Assembly: GCF_000381085.1 (NCBI RefSeq)
Contig: NZ_KB905899.1
Location: 992,001-1,056,000 of the forward strand
Source of the DNA: Thiomicrorhabdus arctica DSM 13458
GTDB lineage: Bacteria; Pseudomonadota; Gammaproteobacteria; Thiomicrospirales; Thiomicrospiraceae
Length of the DNA: 64,000 nt
Direction: 5' to 3'
This document shows positions 10,282 to 20,201 of this stretch, piece after piece. Under the pieces are notes generated by a model. It worked only from the letters and a program-made list of their open reading frames with translations. It was not told the DNA's origin and made no database searches. The position numbers and the translations under genes were made by a program. Every line of letters starts with the position of its first letter. The stretch's first letter is position 1.

Positions 10282-11124
10282 TCACTCTGCAGGTTTTTGG
10301 GCTATAAAGGACGCCATTGGGCGCCCATCTTCTAATGTATCTATTCTATCAATAATAATTCGATAAGCTGCAAAAACTTCACTCAACTCGCCCTCTTGCA
10401 AGATAAAATTAGGGTTTTTAGGCGAACCAAATGCTTCGGCTCCACAACTAAAGGTTTGGTAGACAATATATCCACCGGGTGAAATGGCGGCGTCAATTTG
10501 ACTGAATAGATCCCGATTCAAATATCGAACCACGGTCACCAAATCAAACGTACCTTCTGGAAAACAATCGGATTTCTTTAAATCACAGCATTTGAACTTA
10601 ATGGAAGCACCCGACTTTGTGGCAAGCTGCTTTGCGCGTTTCAAGACACGAGCTTCTTGGTCTATAGCGGTCACCTGCCAACCATGGGACGCCAAAAATA
10701 CTGAATCACGCCCACCGCCACAGCCTAAATCTAAGGTTCTCGGGCGCGGTTTCAGCGCTTTCGGATCAAAATCGAGTTGTTCCATAAACTCTTTAACCAA
10801 CGGACTTGGAGACCATAAGTTTTTGGACTCTTTTCCTGAAACGACCAGGCCTGGTAACTGTTTTGCCCAACTTATCATCGCCTGCGAACTTTCAATCACG
10901 AGAGAACCGTTAACCTCATAACCTTTGGCATCCAAAAAGAGACTCGCGGCTTCAATTTCCTGTTTATCACCGACCAAAAACAACTTGGCAGGCGTGGCTG
11001 GCAACTCATTTAAGCACTCAGGCAAGGCCTGCCAAGTTAACCAAGTGGAATCCTGAAGATGTCCTGATTGGTACTCTTCGGCGGTGCGTAAATCTAAAAT
11101 ACCATCCGCTTGCTGAAAACGCAT
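10282..11124 (-). CDS. Rhodanese-like domain fused to SAM-dependent methyltransferase
   Basis: A 280-residue fusion. Residues about 1-90 resemble a rhodanese domain (LDLRTAEEYQSGHLQDS), but the position of the catalytic cysteine loop reads FLVGDKQE without cysteine, so sulfur transfer is unlikely. Residues about 115-280 form a class I methyltransferase with SAM motif I LDLGCGGGRDSVFLASHGW, similar to TehB-type enzymes. The gene overlaps the truB stop codon by one base (TAATG), so it is translationally linked to truB. One copy of the 12-bp palindrome is in the linker (10844-10855). The substrate is unknown; an RNA or translation-related target is only a guess from the operon. Confidence 0.85.
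   Translation of the reverse strand: MRFQQADGILDLRTAEEYQSGHLQDSTWLTWQALPECLNELPATPAKLFLVGDKQEIEAASLFLDAKGYEVNGSLVIESSQAMISWAKQLPGLVVSGKESKNLWSPSPLVKEFMEQLDFDPKALKPRPRTLDLGCGGGRDSVFLASHGWQVTAIDQEARVLKRAKQLATKSGASIKFKCCDLKKSDCFPEGTFDLVTVVRYLNRDLFSQIDAAISPGGYIVYQTFSCGAEAFGSPKNPNFILQEGELSEVFAAYRIIIDRIDTLEDGRPMASFIAQKPAE
10844..10855. repeat. 12-bp palindrome, copy 4 (in the methyltransferase fusion)
   Basis: Exact ACCAGGCCTGGT within coding sequence, read as Pro-Gly-Leu-Val, at the linker between the two domains. Confidence 0.9.
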
Positions 11125-12110
11125 TAAGATGTTTCCTCAATAGCAGCCAACTTAGTCGCATCGATTTCGTCGTTTAAAATTTGGAGTGCATCGAGCTTCT
11201 GCTGCTCTTTCGCCAGATGTAAATTGAAGATCCGCTTAGCTTTCAGCATCTGTTTTTTATCAGACCATTCTCCGACTGCAAAACACTCATCTTTATCATA
11301 CAGGCGCACGAGTTCACCTTCTGGTTTAGGATGATCCAGCATTTGACCATGCTGGATCAAATCCACTTCTTGAGGAGTCAAGTCGATCCGCTGTAGATGG
11401 GTTAAGGCAATGTCAATCGGATGAATACAGGCCAACTGTTGGACTTCAATCTCTTCAAAGGTCAACATGTCATCGTCTTTTAAGTCACCGGTTTGAGTAC
11501 GATGTAAGGCAATCAAATGCCCTACCGTGCCCATCGCTAAGGCCATATCTTCGCCTAAGGTTCTGACATAAGTCCCTTTAGTGCATAACACATCAAACAC
11601 GATTTCATTTGCGCTAAAAGAGACAAGATTCAACTCTTTAATGGTAATCGAGCGGGCTGGACGTTCAATTTCAATGCCTTGACGGGCATAGAAATATAAC
11701 GGCTTACCTTGATGTTTTAAGGCGGAATACATAGGCGGAATTTGTTCAATTGCCCCTTTGAATTGTTCAAAAACGGACTCGATAAACTCAGTCGTTAAGG
11801 ATGGAACGGCAAGCTCCTTAATGATTTCGCCTTCTGTATCACCGGTATCACTTTGCTGCCCAAGTTTGAGTGTCGCGGTATAACGCTTATCTGACTCTAA
11901 CAACAGCCCTGAAACTTTAGTCGCCTCCCCCAAACAGATTGGCAACAACCCTGTTGCAAAAGGGTCTAAAGCCCCTGTATGACCGCCTTTTTTGGCTCTA
12001 AAAACACGCATCACGCGTTGCAGAATGCCATTAGACGAAACACCAACGGGTTTATTGAGTAACACAATTCCGTCTATGTGTTTTTTAGGTGGGTGTTTGA
12101 ACTGAGCCAT
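11124..12110 (-). CDS. truB: tRNA pseudouridine-55 synthase
   Basis: Makes pseudouridine 55 in the T-loop of tRNAs. The catalytic aspartate is D49 in HTGALDPFATGLLP, and the N-terminal GIVLLNKPVGVSSN motif is typical. 328 residues, slightly longer than the 314 of E. coli; the C-terminal ~60 residues are Lys/Glu/Leu rich and less conserved. It follows rbfA directly (the ATG is adjacent to the rbfA stop) and overlaps the next gene by one base. This is the conserved nusA-infB-rbfA-truB order. Confidence 0.97.
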   Translation of the reverse strand: MAQFKHPPKKHIDGIVLLNKPVGVSSNGILQRVMRVFRAKKGGHTGALDPFATGLLPICLGEATKVSGLLLESDKRYTATLKLGQQSDTGDTEGEIIKELAVPSLTTEFIESVFEQFKGAIEQIPPMYSALKHQGKPLYFYARQGIEIERPARSITIKELNLVSFSANEIVFDVLCTKGTYVRTLGEDMALAMGTVGHLIALHRTQTGDLKDDDMLTFEEIEVQQLACIHPIDIALTHLQRIDLTPQEVDLIQHGQMLDHPKPEGELVRLYDKDECFAVGEWSDKKQMLKAKRIFNLHLAKEQQKLDALQILNDEIDATKLAAIEETS

Positions 12111-12473
12111 TTACGAATTTAGTGCCTTTTTAATGAGCGCTTCCATATGCTGTGCATGTTCTGGAACACTGTCATAAAAGAATCGTACGTCTGGCACGAT
12201 ACGTAAACGCAAGCGCTTACCTAACTCACTTCTAAAGAACCCTTTGGCTTTTTCTAAAGCTTCTAACGTCTCTTTCACTTCAGGGTCCGCTTCATTAAAA
12301 CCAATTAAAGCAAAATGGATACGCACAATACTGAGATCTTTGCTGATTTTGCAATCGGTAATATTGACTCTTTGAAAGCGAGGATCTTTCACTTCACGCA
12401 CTAATAACTGCGATAAAGTTCGTCTGATTTCTTGAGCGACCCTTGTCGGACGACTCACTGCTTGATTACTCAT
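12111..12473 (-). CDS. rbfA: 30S ribosome-binding factor A
   Basis: A KH-fold 30S maturation factor needed for 16S rRNA processing and cold growth. The start at 12473 gives 120 residues and begins MSNQAVSRPTRVAQEIRR, the usual family start, with an AGAG site upstream. A longer frame reaching 12515 would run through a hairpin and is not favoured. Conserved segments: VREVKDPRFQRVNIT and RLRIVPDVRFFYD. Two strong hairpins separate it from infB, so its dose may be reduced relative to infB. Confidence 0.95.
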   Translation of the reverse strand: MSNQAVSRPTRVAQEIRRTLSQLLVREVKDPRFQRVNITDCKISKDLSIVRIHFALIGFNEADPEVKETLEALEKAKGFFRSELGKRLRLRIVPDVRFFYDSVPEHAQHMEALIKKALNS

Positions 12474-12495
12474 TTTTAATTCTCTTTTAAATACA

Positions 12496-12518
12496 AAATG
12501 CCCCAAATGGGGCATTTT
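12496..12518 (-). terminator. Hairpin between infB and rbfA
   Basis: Perfect AAAATGCCCC / GGGGCATTTT stem with a three-base loop. On the minus strand it precedes rbfA; it may be an attenuating or processing hairpin rather than a full terminator. Confidence 0.6.
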
Positions 12519-12524
12519 AGATGC

Positions 12525-12568
12525 CAGCCTAATAAAAGCGACCAGGTCTGGTCGTTTTTATTAGGCTG
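12525..12568. terminator. 44-bp palindrome downstream of infB with variant 12-mer at its tip
   Basis: The arms 12525-12545 and 12548-12568 pair almost perfectly. The centre is ACCAGGTCTGGT (12541-12552), one base different from the common 12-mer. A T-run in the arm makes it terminator-like. Confidence 0.65.
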
Positions 12569-12581
12569 ATAATGAAGATGT

Positions 12582-15128
12582 TTAAGCTAAAGTACGCTTA
12601 ACTTCAACACGTTCGTAACACTCAATCTGATCACCGACTTTAACGTCGTTGTAATCTTTAACACCGATACCACATTCCATACCTTTGTTAACTTCTTGAG
12701 CATCATCTTTAAAGCGACGTAGTGATTCTAAATGACCTTCATAGATAACTACATTGTCACGCAGTACACGAATTGGGCTGTTACGCTTAACGGTACCTTC
12801 TGTCACCATGCTACCTGCAATTAGGCCAATTTTCGGAGCCTTAAAGACTTCGCGAACATCAGCAACACCCAAAATATTCTCATGAATTTCAGGCGCTAAC
12901 TTACCTTCAACAACACGCTTAACGTCATCGACGATTTCATAAATAATGCTGTAGTATTTTAAGCCAATCCCTTCACTATCAATGATTCGCTTAGAAGCCA
13001 CATCCGCACGCACGTTAAAACCAAAGATAAGAGCATCGGAAGCAATCGCCAAGTTCGCATCGGTTTCAGTGATACCACCCACACCTGATGAGATGACACT
13101 TACTTTGATTTCTTCATTTGACAACTTAATAAGTGCATCGGTAATCGCTTGAATAGAACCTTGTACATCCGCTTTAAGAATGATGTTAACGTGCTGCATC
13201 TCTCCTTCAGCCATTCTGTTGAACATGTTTTCCAGCTTAGATTTCTGCTGACGAGCAATTTTCAACTCTTTGAATTTTCCTTGACGGAAGGTGGCCGCTT
13301 CACGCGCCTTACGATCACTTTCAACGGTAATCATTTCGTCACCAGCGACGGGTACTCCAGAGAGTCCCAACAGTTCAACCGGAATAGAAGGCCCTGCTTC
13401 CAATACGGTTTGACCAGCATCGTTGATTAAAGCACGAACACGTCCGTATTCCATTCCACAAAGTACGATATCACCCTTTTTCAAGGTTCCTGATTGAACA
13501 AGAACCGTTGCTACGGTTCCACGCCCCTTATCAAGACGAGATTCAACAACGACACCTTTAGCAGGACCTTCAATCGCGGCTTCAAGTTCAAGCATTTCTG
13601 ACTGGAGCGCAATCGCATCTAACAGATCATCAATACCCAGTCCGGTTTTGGCCGAAACTGGCACAAACTGTACATCACCACCCCATGCGTCAGGAACGAC
13701 TTCTTCTGCCACTAACTCTTGCATGACGCGATCCATATTGGCCGCTTCTTTATCCATCTTGTTGACGGCAATCACCATACCTACACCAGAGGCTTTAGCA
13801 TGTTGAATCGCTTCACGTGTTTGCGGCATCACACCATCATCCGCTGCAACCACAATAACAACCACATCAGTGATTTTAGCACCACGAGCACGCATTGCTG
13901 TAAAGGCCGCGTGACCCGGAGTATCGATAAAGGTAACACCCCCCTTATCCGTGTCTACATGATAAGCACCGATATGCTGGGTAATCCCACCGGCTTCACC
14001 GTTGGCAACTTTTGCTTTACGGATATAATCCAGCAAAGAGGTCTTACCATGATCTACGTGACCCATAATGGTCACCACCGGAGAACGGGTTACCGTTGCA
14101 CCGTGATACTCTTGGTTTACAACTTCATCTTCAACCGTCACTTCGTTAAAAGCGAATGCTTTATGACCCATCTCTTCTACAATCAACATCGCTGTTTCTT
14201 GATCTAAGATTTGGTTAATGGTCGCCATAGTACCCAATTCCATCATCATAAATTTAATGACTTCACCGGTTTTAATGGACATTTTTTCAGCCAATGCAGA
14301 CAAAGAGATACTTTCTGGAACTTGAACTTCCTTAATAATCACTTCTGTAGGCTGCTGGAAACCATGTTCGTTATCCATCTGCAATGGCGCACGAGATGCT
14401 TTACGGCCGCCTTTACGGCCACCACGTTGTGGACGACGGTTACCTGCGCCACCAGGTGCTCCACCACCACCACGATGATTGTTAGCAGCTGCTTTTTTAA
14501 CAGGCGCTTTAGGACCATCTACACCATCATTCACTTTACGAGTTTCATGATGCTTTTGATCTTTGGCTTTTTTAGCGGCCTTAGAGTGATCTTCTTTTGC
14601 CGCCATAGGCGCTTCCGAAACAACCACAGGTCTTGAAGGCATTCTAACCGGATTTGGCTTGGCTTCGGTCTTAGGTGCAGGTGCTTCAGCTTCAGTTTGA
14701 GTTTTTTCAACCTGAGTCTCTGTTACCTTAGTCTCAACAGTAGGCGTCTCGACAGGTGCTTCAATGTTCGTTTCAGTAACCGCTTCAACAGGCGCGATGA
14801 CGTCTTCAACAACAGGCTCTTCTACCGCATCGTCTTTTTTAACGTAAGTACGTTTTTTACGAACTTCAACTTTAACATTACGTTTGTCACGTCCTGAACC
14901 AGCAGAAAGGTTCATCGTTTGAGTACGGCGTAATGTCACCTTTTTAGGTGCGTCACCCTCTTCACCATGCAAACCTTTTAGATAACCTAAAAGTTTAACT
15001 TTTTCATCATCATTGATTGAATCGCCGGCTTTTTTGCCTTTAATTCCTGAAGCTTCGATCTGTGTTAATAACTTATCTACAGAAAGGTCGAGTTTTTCCG
15101 AAAATTCTTTTATTGATACATCTTTCAT
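12582..15128 (-). CDS. infB: Translation initiation factor IF-2
   Basis: GTPase that brings fMet-tRNA to the 30S subunit and promotes subunit joining. 848 residues from the start at 15128, which has GGGAG seven bases upstream. A longer frame beginning at 15158 would overlap nusA and is not preferred. The N-terminal IF2-N domain (about 1-50) is followed by a long charged, Glu/Val/Thr-rich linker (about 90-230) and a Gly/Arg-rich stretch, then a second IF2-N (about 270-320). The G domain has [17 protein letters not shown] and NKMDK, and the domains III-IV end [15 protein letters not shown]. Second gene pair of the nusA operon. Confidence 0.97.
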   Translation of the reverse strand: MKDVSIKEFSEKLDLSVDKLLTQIEASGIKGKKAGDSINDDEKVKLLGYLKGLHGEEGDAPKKVTLRRTQTMNLSAGSGRDKRNVKVEVRKKRTYVKKDDAVEEPVVEDVIAPVEAVTETNIEAPVETPTVETKVTETQVEKTQTEAEAPAPKTEAKPNPVRMPSRPVVVSEAPMAAKEDHSKAAKKAKDQKHHETRKVNDGVDGPKAPVKKAAANNHRGGGGAPGGAGNRRPQRGGRKGGRKASRAPLQMDNEHGFQQPTEVIIKEVQVPESISLSALAEKMSIKTGEVIKFMMMELGTMATINQILDQETAMLIVEEMGHKAFAFNEVTVEDEVVNQEYHGATVTRSPVVTIMGHVDHGKTSLLDYIRKAKVANGEAGGITQHIGAYHVDTDKGGVTFIDTPGHAAFTAMRARGAKITDVVVIVVAADDGVMPQTREAIQHAKASGVGMVIAVNKMDKEAANMDRVMQELVAEEVVPDAWGGDVQFVPVSAKTGLGIDDLLDAIALQSEMLELEAAIEGPAKGVVVESRLDKGRGTVATVLVQSGTLKKGDIVLCGMEYGRVRALINDAGQTVLEAGPSIPVELLGLSGVPVAGDEMITVESDRKAREAATFRQGKFKELKIARQQKSKLENMFNRMAEGEMQHVNIILKADVQGSIQAITDALIKLSNEEIKVSVISSGVGGITETDANLAIASDALIFGFNVRADVASKRIIDSEGIGLKYYSIIYEIVDDVKRVVEGKLAPEIHENILGVADVREVFKAPKIGLIAGSMVTEGTVKRNSPIRVLRDNVVIYEGHLESLRRFKDDAQEVNKGMECGIGVKDYNDVKVGDQIECYERVEVKRTLA

Positions 15129-15142
15129 TGAGTCTCTCCCTT

Positions 15143-16633
15143 TTATTCTTCGAACCATGGAGCACGTGCTTTCAGAATTAATTCTCCAGCGGTTGCTTCA
15201 TCTAGTTCTAGGAACTCAAGCACTTCATCAGTGCCTAATTCTGCTAAATCTTCTTGTGTAATGATTCCGTTACTGGCTAATTGCTTAGCCATCTCTTCGG
15301 TCATGCCTTCTAAACTAAGAAGGTCTTCTGCAGGTTCTGCTAATGCGATTCTTTCTTCATCAGCAATCGCCTTAGTCAACAGTGCATCTTTTGCACGCTG
15401 TTTCAGTTCAGCAACAATATCTTCATCAAAACCATCAATTTGTAGCATTTCGTTCGCAGGAACGTAAGCTATTTCTTCAAGCGTTGCAAATCCTTCGCCG
15501 ACCAACACATCAGCCATTTCTTCATCAATATCTAAGGCATTAACAAAAATTTCGATCTGATCTTTAGATTCAACATCATGCTTCTCATTCATCGCTGATT
15601 GAGTCATTACGTTCAATTCCCAGCCCGTCAATTCACTGGCTAAACGGATATTTTGACCGTTTTTACCAATGGCTTGAGAAAGCTGTTCGTCATCGACTGA
15701 CAGGTCCATGGTGTGCTTGTCTTCATCGACCATAATCGATAAAACTTCAGCAGGGGCCATTGCGTTAATCACATACTGCGCATCATTAGGATCCCAAAGG
15801 ATAATATCAATACGCTCACCAGCGATTTCATTGGTCACTGATTGAACGCGTGAACCACGCATACCAACACAAGCACCAATCGGATCTAAACGCGGATCAT
15901 TTGCACGAACAGCGACCTTAGCGCGGAACCCAACATCACGAGCGGCTCCCATGACATCAATCAGATCGTCGCCAATCTCAGGCACCTCAATTTTGAACAA
16001 CTCTGTCAGCATCTCTTTACAAGCGCGAGACATAATCAACTGTGGACCACGAGGACGGAAACTCACTTCTTGTAAGTATGCGCGAACGCGATCACCCATA
16101 CGGAAGTTTTCACGTGCAATCAATTGATTACGCGGAATCACGGCATCAACGTTATCTCCTAAGTCTAAAATAACATCGCCACGTTCAACGCGCTTAACCT
16201 GACCCGTGATAATTTCACCAATACGTTTAGAGTAGATTTCTACAACCTTCTTACGTTCAGCTTCACGAACTTTTTGAATAATAACTTGCTTGGCGGTTTG
16301 CGCACCAATACGGCCAAATTCAATGGAGTCGATTGGCTCTTCGATAAAATCACCAATGTCGGCATTGGGATCTTCATCAATGGCATCCATTTCACGAATG
16401 TACCACCCCACATTATCCTCAATTGCGGTGGCATCATCAATCACTTCCCAGCGACGGAATGTTGCGTAGTCACCGGTAATGCGGTTAATTTCAACGCGAA
16501 CATCAATCTCATCGTCATTACTTCTGCGTGTTGCGGTTGCTAAAGCGGTTTCGATTGCGTCAAAAATAATTTCTTTATCAACGCCTTTTTCATTCGCCAT
16601 GATTTCTACGACGGCTAAAACTTCTTTACTCAT
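15143..16633 (-). CDS. nusA: Transcription termination/antitermination factor NusA
   Basis: RNA polymerase-associated factor controlling pausing, termination and antitermination. 496 residues, like E. coli (495). Order: N-terminal polymerase-binding domain (1-130), S1 domain (about 135-200), two KH domains (about 230-345, with [10 protein letters not shown] and [12 protein letters not shown]), and two C-terminal acidic repeat domains (about 365-425 and 440-490, [11 protein letters not shown] and [13 protein letters not shown]). It lies between rimP and infB. In E. coli NusA represses this operon, and the leader upstream of rimP here would allow such control. Confidence 0.97.
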   Translation of the reverse strand: MSKEVLAVVEIMANEKGVDKEIIFDAIETALATATRRSNDDEIDVRVEINRITGDYATFRRWEVIDDATAIEDNVGWYIREMDAIDEDPNADIGDFIEEPIDSIEFGRIGAQTAKQVIIQKVREAERKKVVEIYSKRIGEIITGQVKRVERGDVILDLGDNVDAVIPRNQLIARENFRMGDRVRAYLQEVSFRPRGPQLIMSRACKEMLTELFKIEVPEIGDDLIDVMGAARDVGFRAKVAVRANDPRLDPIGACVGMRGSRVQSVTNEIAGERIDIILWDPNDAQYVINAMAPAEVLSIMVDEDKHTMDLSVDDEQLSQAIGKNGQNIRLASELTGWELNVMTQSAMNEKHDVESKDQIEIFVNALDIDEEMADVLVGEGFATLEEIAYVPANEMLQIDGFDEDIVAELKQRAKDALLTKAIADEERIALAEPAEDLLSLEGMTEEMAKQLASNGIITQEDLAELGTDEVLEFLELDEATAGELILKARAPWFEE

Positions 16634-16708
16634 CTGTCAACGTCCTAATATTTCTATAAACTGATTTTTATAAACTGTTGCAAATCGAATTTGAATGAAC
16701 AAATTCGA

Positions 16709-17164
16709 TTAAAATTCTGCGACCACACTGGCCTTATCGATGATGTCATAGGTGATTTCATATAATTCACCATCTATTTCAATGCCAATCATCGTGTCGT
16801 TTGCTAACACTAAAGGCCCTTTAAATTTTCTACGGCCCAAAACACCCACTGCGGTTCTAACCTGAATAGGTTTATTCAGATAAAGCTTAAACTGCTCTGG
16901 CTTAAATAATAAGCGATCCATTCCTGGAGAAGAGACCTCTAGCATATACGCGCTACTGATTGGGTCTTCAACATCCATAATGGCACTGATCTGACGACTC
17001 ACTGCCGCACAATCATCTACGGTAATACCCATATCTGACTTTTCGACAAAGACTCTTAAAATCGAATGGCGACCGGCTGGCAGGTACTCAAAGCCCCACA
17101 ATTCAAAGCCCATTGACTCAATCGTAGGCTTTAATAAGTTTTCTAATTTTTCTTCTAAATTCAA
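16709..17164 (-). CDS. rimP: Ribosome maturation factor RimP
   Basis: Assists 30S subunit assembly and is the first gene of the nusA-infB operon. I choose a TTG start at 17164 (151 residues, family length ~150, beginning LNLEEKLENLLKPTIES) because a GGAAG site stands just ahead of it. The frame is open to an ATG at 17209, but that is only four bases from a terminator hairpin. Typical segments: GFELWGFEYLPAG, DDCAAVSRQISA, YMLEVSSPGMDRLL. It is driven by the consensus promoter at 17311-17338. Confidence 0.93.
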   Translation of the reverse strand: MNLEEKLENLLKPTIESMGFELWGFEYLPAGRHSILRVFVEKSDMGITVDDCAAVSRQISAIMDVEDPISSAYMLEVSSPGMDRLLFKPEQFKLYLNKPIQVRTAVGVLGRRKFKGPLVLANDTMIGIEIDGELYEITYDIIDKASVVAEF

Positions 17165-17212
17165 AAGATTACTTCCACTGCATTTCCAGATAACATTCCC
17201 TGGATTCAAATA

Positions 17213-17243
17213 ACAAAAAACCCCGTAAAGACGGGGTTTTTTT
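17213..17243. terminator. Intrinsic terminator immediately before rimP
   Basis: AAAAAACCCCGT / ACGGGGTTTTTTT with a four-base loop. It lies downstream of the rimP promoter, not of a gene end, apart from the exonuclease gene 130 bases away. Confidence 0.85.
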
Positions 17244-17304
17244 AAAATTTGAGCCGGGGGTTCATTCGTTCAAACCCCCGCTCAATAATTTTTTTAAAAA
17301 AGCT
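17213..17304 (-). promoter_or_regulatory. Leader RNA with terminator ahead of rimP
   Basis: Between the promoter and rimP lie two GC-rich hairpins. The first (17250-17283) has arms GAGCGGGGG and CCCCCGGCTC. The second (17213-17243) has arms ACCCCGT and ACGGGGT, followed by a run of T on the transcript. The C-rich right arm of the first can instead pair with the G-rich right arm of the second (AACCCCCG with CGGGGTT), so the structures are mutually exclusive, as in an attenuator. Confidence 0.6.
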
Positions 17305-17310
17305 GCGGTA

Positions 17311-17338
17311 ATTATATCTAAAACGAACGTTTTGTCAA
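17311..17338 (-). promoter_or_regulatory. Promoter of the rimP-nusA-infB operon
   Basis: On the minus strand a perfect TTGACA (17333-17338), 16-bp spacer and perfect TATAAT (17311-17316). Confidence 0.88.
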
Positions 17339-17376
17339 GGTATGCACCTTAATTTATTCTAGTAATCAACACCTCT

Positions 17377-18039
17377 CTAAAGGCTATCTTGTTGTAATTT
17401 AACAAAAACCAAAGCCGTCATCAGAGCATCACTAAACGCATCATGCTGTCCCAAGTTCGGCAATTTCAGTGTATGCAAAATCTGATCAAACGTTAAATCA
17501 ATATTCGGTTGCTGAAACCCAGGCTGGCCTGAACGTTTTGTTAGGCGAACGATATGATCATAATAAAGTGCTGACACTTCAATTTGTCGATTCGGCAATT
17601 TTACTCCCAGCCAAGGCTTAATAATCTGATTCACCATCGCAACATCAAATTCTAAGTAATAGCCCACCAAAGTGGATCCCTTTATAAAGGCTAAAAATTC
17701 TTTCAGTGCCTGCTTTTCTGTCAGGAGCCTTACTGAACTTGATTCTTTTTCGACGATATCTACATTACGGATATGATGTACAACGATACTGTCGGGAGCG
17801 ATTAAGTCATCTTGCTTAATCAACACATTCAAACTTTGACTGGTTAAAATTTGATTTTTTTGGATTTTAATGGCGCTCAATGAGATTATTCTGTCTTTTT
17901 TGGGATCTAATCCCGTTGTCTCACAGTCAAAGCTGACATAAGAACCAGGTACGCTTTTAGTGAAGATGAAATCAAATGCTGGCTTTTTTAATTTTTGCTT
18001 TTGACGTGTTAGCAAACAACGTTTCAACCAAGCCAACAT
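17377..18039 (-). CDS. DnaQ-like 3'-5' exonuclease (DEDDh)
   Basis: A 220-residue exonuclease of the DnaQ/epsilon superfamily. ExoI is FDCETTGLDP with D38 and E40, ExoII is GYYLEFDVAMVN and ExoIII is HDAFSDALMTA, giving a complete DEDDh set. It directly abuts the CBS/DUF294 gene (TAG followed by ATG with no gap). This pair beside actP/acs is a recurring proteobacterial arrangement from what I recall. A role with the acetate genes is inferred from position; it is not the replicative epsilon subunit, for which a stand-alone dnaQ is expected elsewhere. Confidence 0.88.
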   Translation of the reverse strand: MLAWLKRCLLTRQKQKLKKPAFDFIFTKSVPGSYVSFDCETTGLDPKKDRIISLSAIKIQKNQILTSQSLNVLIKQDDLIAPDSIVVHHIRNVDIVEKESSSVRLLTEKQALKEFLAFIKGSTLVGYYLEFDVAMVNQIIKPWLGVKLPNRQIEVSALYYDHIVRLTKRSGQPGFQQPNIDLTFDQILHTLKLPNLGQHDAFSDALMTALVFVKLQQDSL

Positions 18040-20049
18040 CTATAGCATCTCGTGTAATTTAAAATGCTTAGTCACTCGCCTCTTAAATGCTTCAACCACA
18101 TTTAGAGATTGCTTGAGTAAATCTTGTTGTAGGTGTGATAAGCCACTGACATCAATGTAATTGTTTGGCACAACTCTCACATCGCCAGTCACTTCGCTAA
18201 AATTGACTACTCCCGAATCGAGCTGATTGATTTGCTTAAGCATCGACTCCAAACGTAACGTATTTAAAAAATTCAATGTTTCGCCTAACTCTATGCCAAA
18301 GCTTTCTTCAAACAGACCTAAATCGATTAAGGCTTTTATTCGCCAATGCGTATTGGTGGGTTCGATCTTGTACTCTAATGCATAACAGCGAACACCATGA
18401 ACGATCGGAAAAATACCGCCCTTTTTAAGGTCTATAGACTCCAGACCCGAGTTATTCTCTGTACGTAAGCCACCAAAAAAACTCACGGGCGTTTCAAACT
18501 GAATCACAGCCTTGGCGAAATGCCTTAAAAAAATGGGATTGTCTGCCATACGCTGTTGTAGTGTGCGTTTAACAGCAAACAACCACTCCGAGTGACCGTA
18601 AACGACCTCGGCATCACATAAAATCGCAATATACATAAAGTTTTCACGCGTTGGATGGTCAAACCAGTGTCGAACTTTTTCTGAGAACTGACTCACTGAT
18701 TGTCGCCACATAGCATTAGAAAGCATAATTTTTCCTGGACACGTCGGAAAACCAATTTCAATCATTGCCTGAGTAAAACTGTCAGAAAATATCATTAACT
18801 GTTCTTGCGCTTTTTTGGACAACTCATTAGAAAACATCAGAGCATTATCCTGATCCGTCCTCACGACCTGCTCTGCCCGACCTTCGCTACCCATCACCAT
18901 CAAACACACTTCTGATTGCAACGCTTCTGGCAAGAGTAATTCCACCAGTTTGTGAATCATTTTACGGTGTAACTCATTGACTAATTTGGCAATATAATGC
19001 GTTTTAATGCCTTTACGATTTAAATTCTCGACTAATTGATCGATCTGCTGGGCGACGATGTGTAGATCGTCAACAGATTGAGCCTGCTCTACCTTAAGTA
19101 AAGCCAGGCCCGATTGATTCGCAAACAGACTCATTAAATCTTTGAGATTCAAAAAACCGACCAGATCTGTATCACTTCTTACAATTAGGCGATCCACTTG
19201 AAAACGGGTCATTTTTAGCAACGCATTAAACAGATAGTCAAACTCATGCACCGTTAATAATGGACCATTGGCTACGCCCGAACTCGCTAAATCCTGTAGC
19301 AACAAGCCTGTTTGCTCATCGGCAATCAGCTTAAGGATATCGGTTGAGGTGATAATTCCATAGCCCACTTCGTCTGCTTGACCACCGCGACTCTGATTAC
19401 CCATAGAGATAGCCCCATGAGGAGCGACCACACAAGCATCGGTTTTGTGTTCAACCATCTTTTGAATAGCGGACTGCAATGTTTCAGAATCAGATACAAT
19501 AACCAAAGGCTGAATCGGTGCAGAACAAACGGTATCCATCATGACTTCAGTGGAAGTCGTTGTTTGGACTGCATGATGCATGGCATTCAATTTATCAACG
19601 ATATTGGCATTAAAATACTCTTGAAAAGCCTCATTTTCCTGAAACAGTTCTAAGAAAACTGCGCCAGGCATCCGATACAGAATCGCTTCTTCTAATACTC
19701 TAAAGACAGAATCTGCATGCGCCATGCCTTTTGGTTTTAATCGAGCAGCGGCACTTTGCATTTGAATAACATTACGCTCACCAAAATAACCTCGGATGCT
19801 ATATCGTCCTACTACCAACCCTTGGGATTCTTCTGCAATAACACCCTTTATAACAAAATAAAGGAACGTTGGAGTTTTGTATTCAGCCTGCTGATTGTCT
19901 GCTGATACACTTGCTAATAAAGGCACTGATACGCCTGTCGGCAAATAAATAACATCCATACTTAATGCGGCTTGCCTGAGAGCAGAAACATCAATCAAAC
20001 CAAAAGGGGGTATTTGTTGTAGAAATTCTGCTTGTTGCTCAAGTGCCAT
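18040..20049 (-). CDS. Cyclic nucleotide-binding/CBS/DUF294 putative nucleotidyltransferase
   Basis: A 669-residue multidomain signalling protein. Order: cNMP-binding-like beta-roll (about 20-140), a CBS pair (about 175-310, with the internal TSTDILKL and VGFLNLKDLM ends), a DUF294 nucleotidyltransferase domain (about 340-470, with GSEGRAEQVVRTDQDNAL, resembling GlnD/PII uridylyltransferase heads) and a DUF294 C-terminal domain (about 510-650). It lies between the exonuclease and actP and is likely regulatory for acetate metabolism or transport. The modified target and the nucleotide ligand are unknown. A strong terminator separates it from actP. Confidence 0.85.
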   Translation of the reverse strand: MALEQQAEFLQQIPPFGLIDVSALRQAALSMDVIYLPTGVSVPLLASVSADNQQAEYKTPTFLYFVIKGVIAEESQGLVVGRYSIRGYFGERNVIQMQSAAARLKPKGMAHADSVFRVLEEAILYRMPGAVFLELFQENEAFQEYFNANIVDKLNAMHHAVQTTTSTEVMMDTVCSAPIQPLVIVSDSETLQSAIQKMVEHKTDACVVAPHGAISMGNQSRGGQADEVGYGIITSTDILKLIADEQTGLLLQDLASSGVANGPLLTVHEFDYLFNALLKMTRFQVDRLIVRSDTDLVGFLNLKDLMSLFANQSGLALLKVEQAQSVDDLHIVAQQIDQLVENLNRKGIKTHYIAKLVNELHRKMIHKLVELLLPEALQSEVCLMVMGSEGRAEQVVRTDQDNALMFSNELSKKAQEQLMIFSDSFTQAMIEIGFPTCPGKIMLSNAMWRQSVSQFSEKVRHWFDHPTRENFMYIAILCDAEVVYGHSEWLFAVKRTLQQRMADNPIFLRHFAKAVIQFETPVSFFGGLRTENNSGLESIDLKKGGIFPIVHGVRCYALEYKIEPTNTHWRIKALIDLGLFEESFGIELGETLNFLNTLRLESMLKQINQLDSGVVNFSEVTGDVRVVPNNYIDVSGLSHLQQDLLKQSLNVVEAFKRRVTKHFKLHEML

Positions 20050-20096
20050 AGACCCTACTCATTGCTTGAAAATGAATTACTTATTTATTTTACACA

Positions 20097-20136
20097 TAAA
20101 AAAAGGGACGGTTACAAAGTAACCGTCCCTTTTTAT
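20097..20136. terminator. Terminator after actP
   Basis: Perfect AAAAGGGACGGTTAC / GTAACCGTCCCTTTT stem of 15 bp with an AAA loop and T/A runs on both sides. Confidence 0.9.
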
Positions 20137-20201
20137 TTGAATCGCTTTGAAAGCAATCCAGGCTTAAGAATGAACATTCATCCTTAATACCTTACACCAT
20201 A

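Noticed and set aside
12474-12515. Longer N-terminus of rbfA
   Set aside because: It would translate through a stable hairpin and precede the conserved family start without a ribosome-binding site.
17250-17283. GC-rich hairpin upstream of rimP considered as a tRNA remnant, because metY lies near this operon in E. coli
   Set aside because: No acceptor, D or anticodon arm can be drawn; it behaves as a leader hairpin.
19150-19175. GACCAGATCTG in the DUF294 gene as another palindrome copy
   Set aside because: Only half of the palindrome is present and the centre differs.
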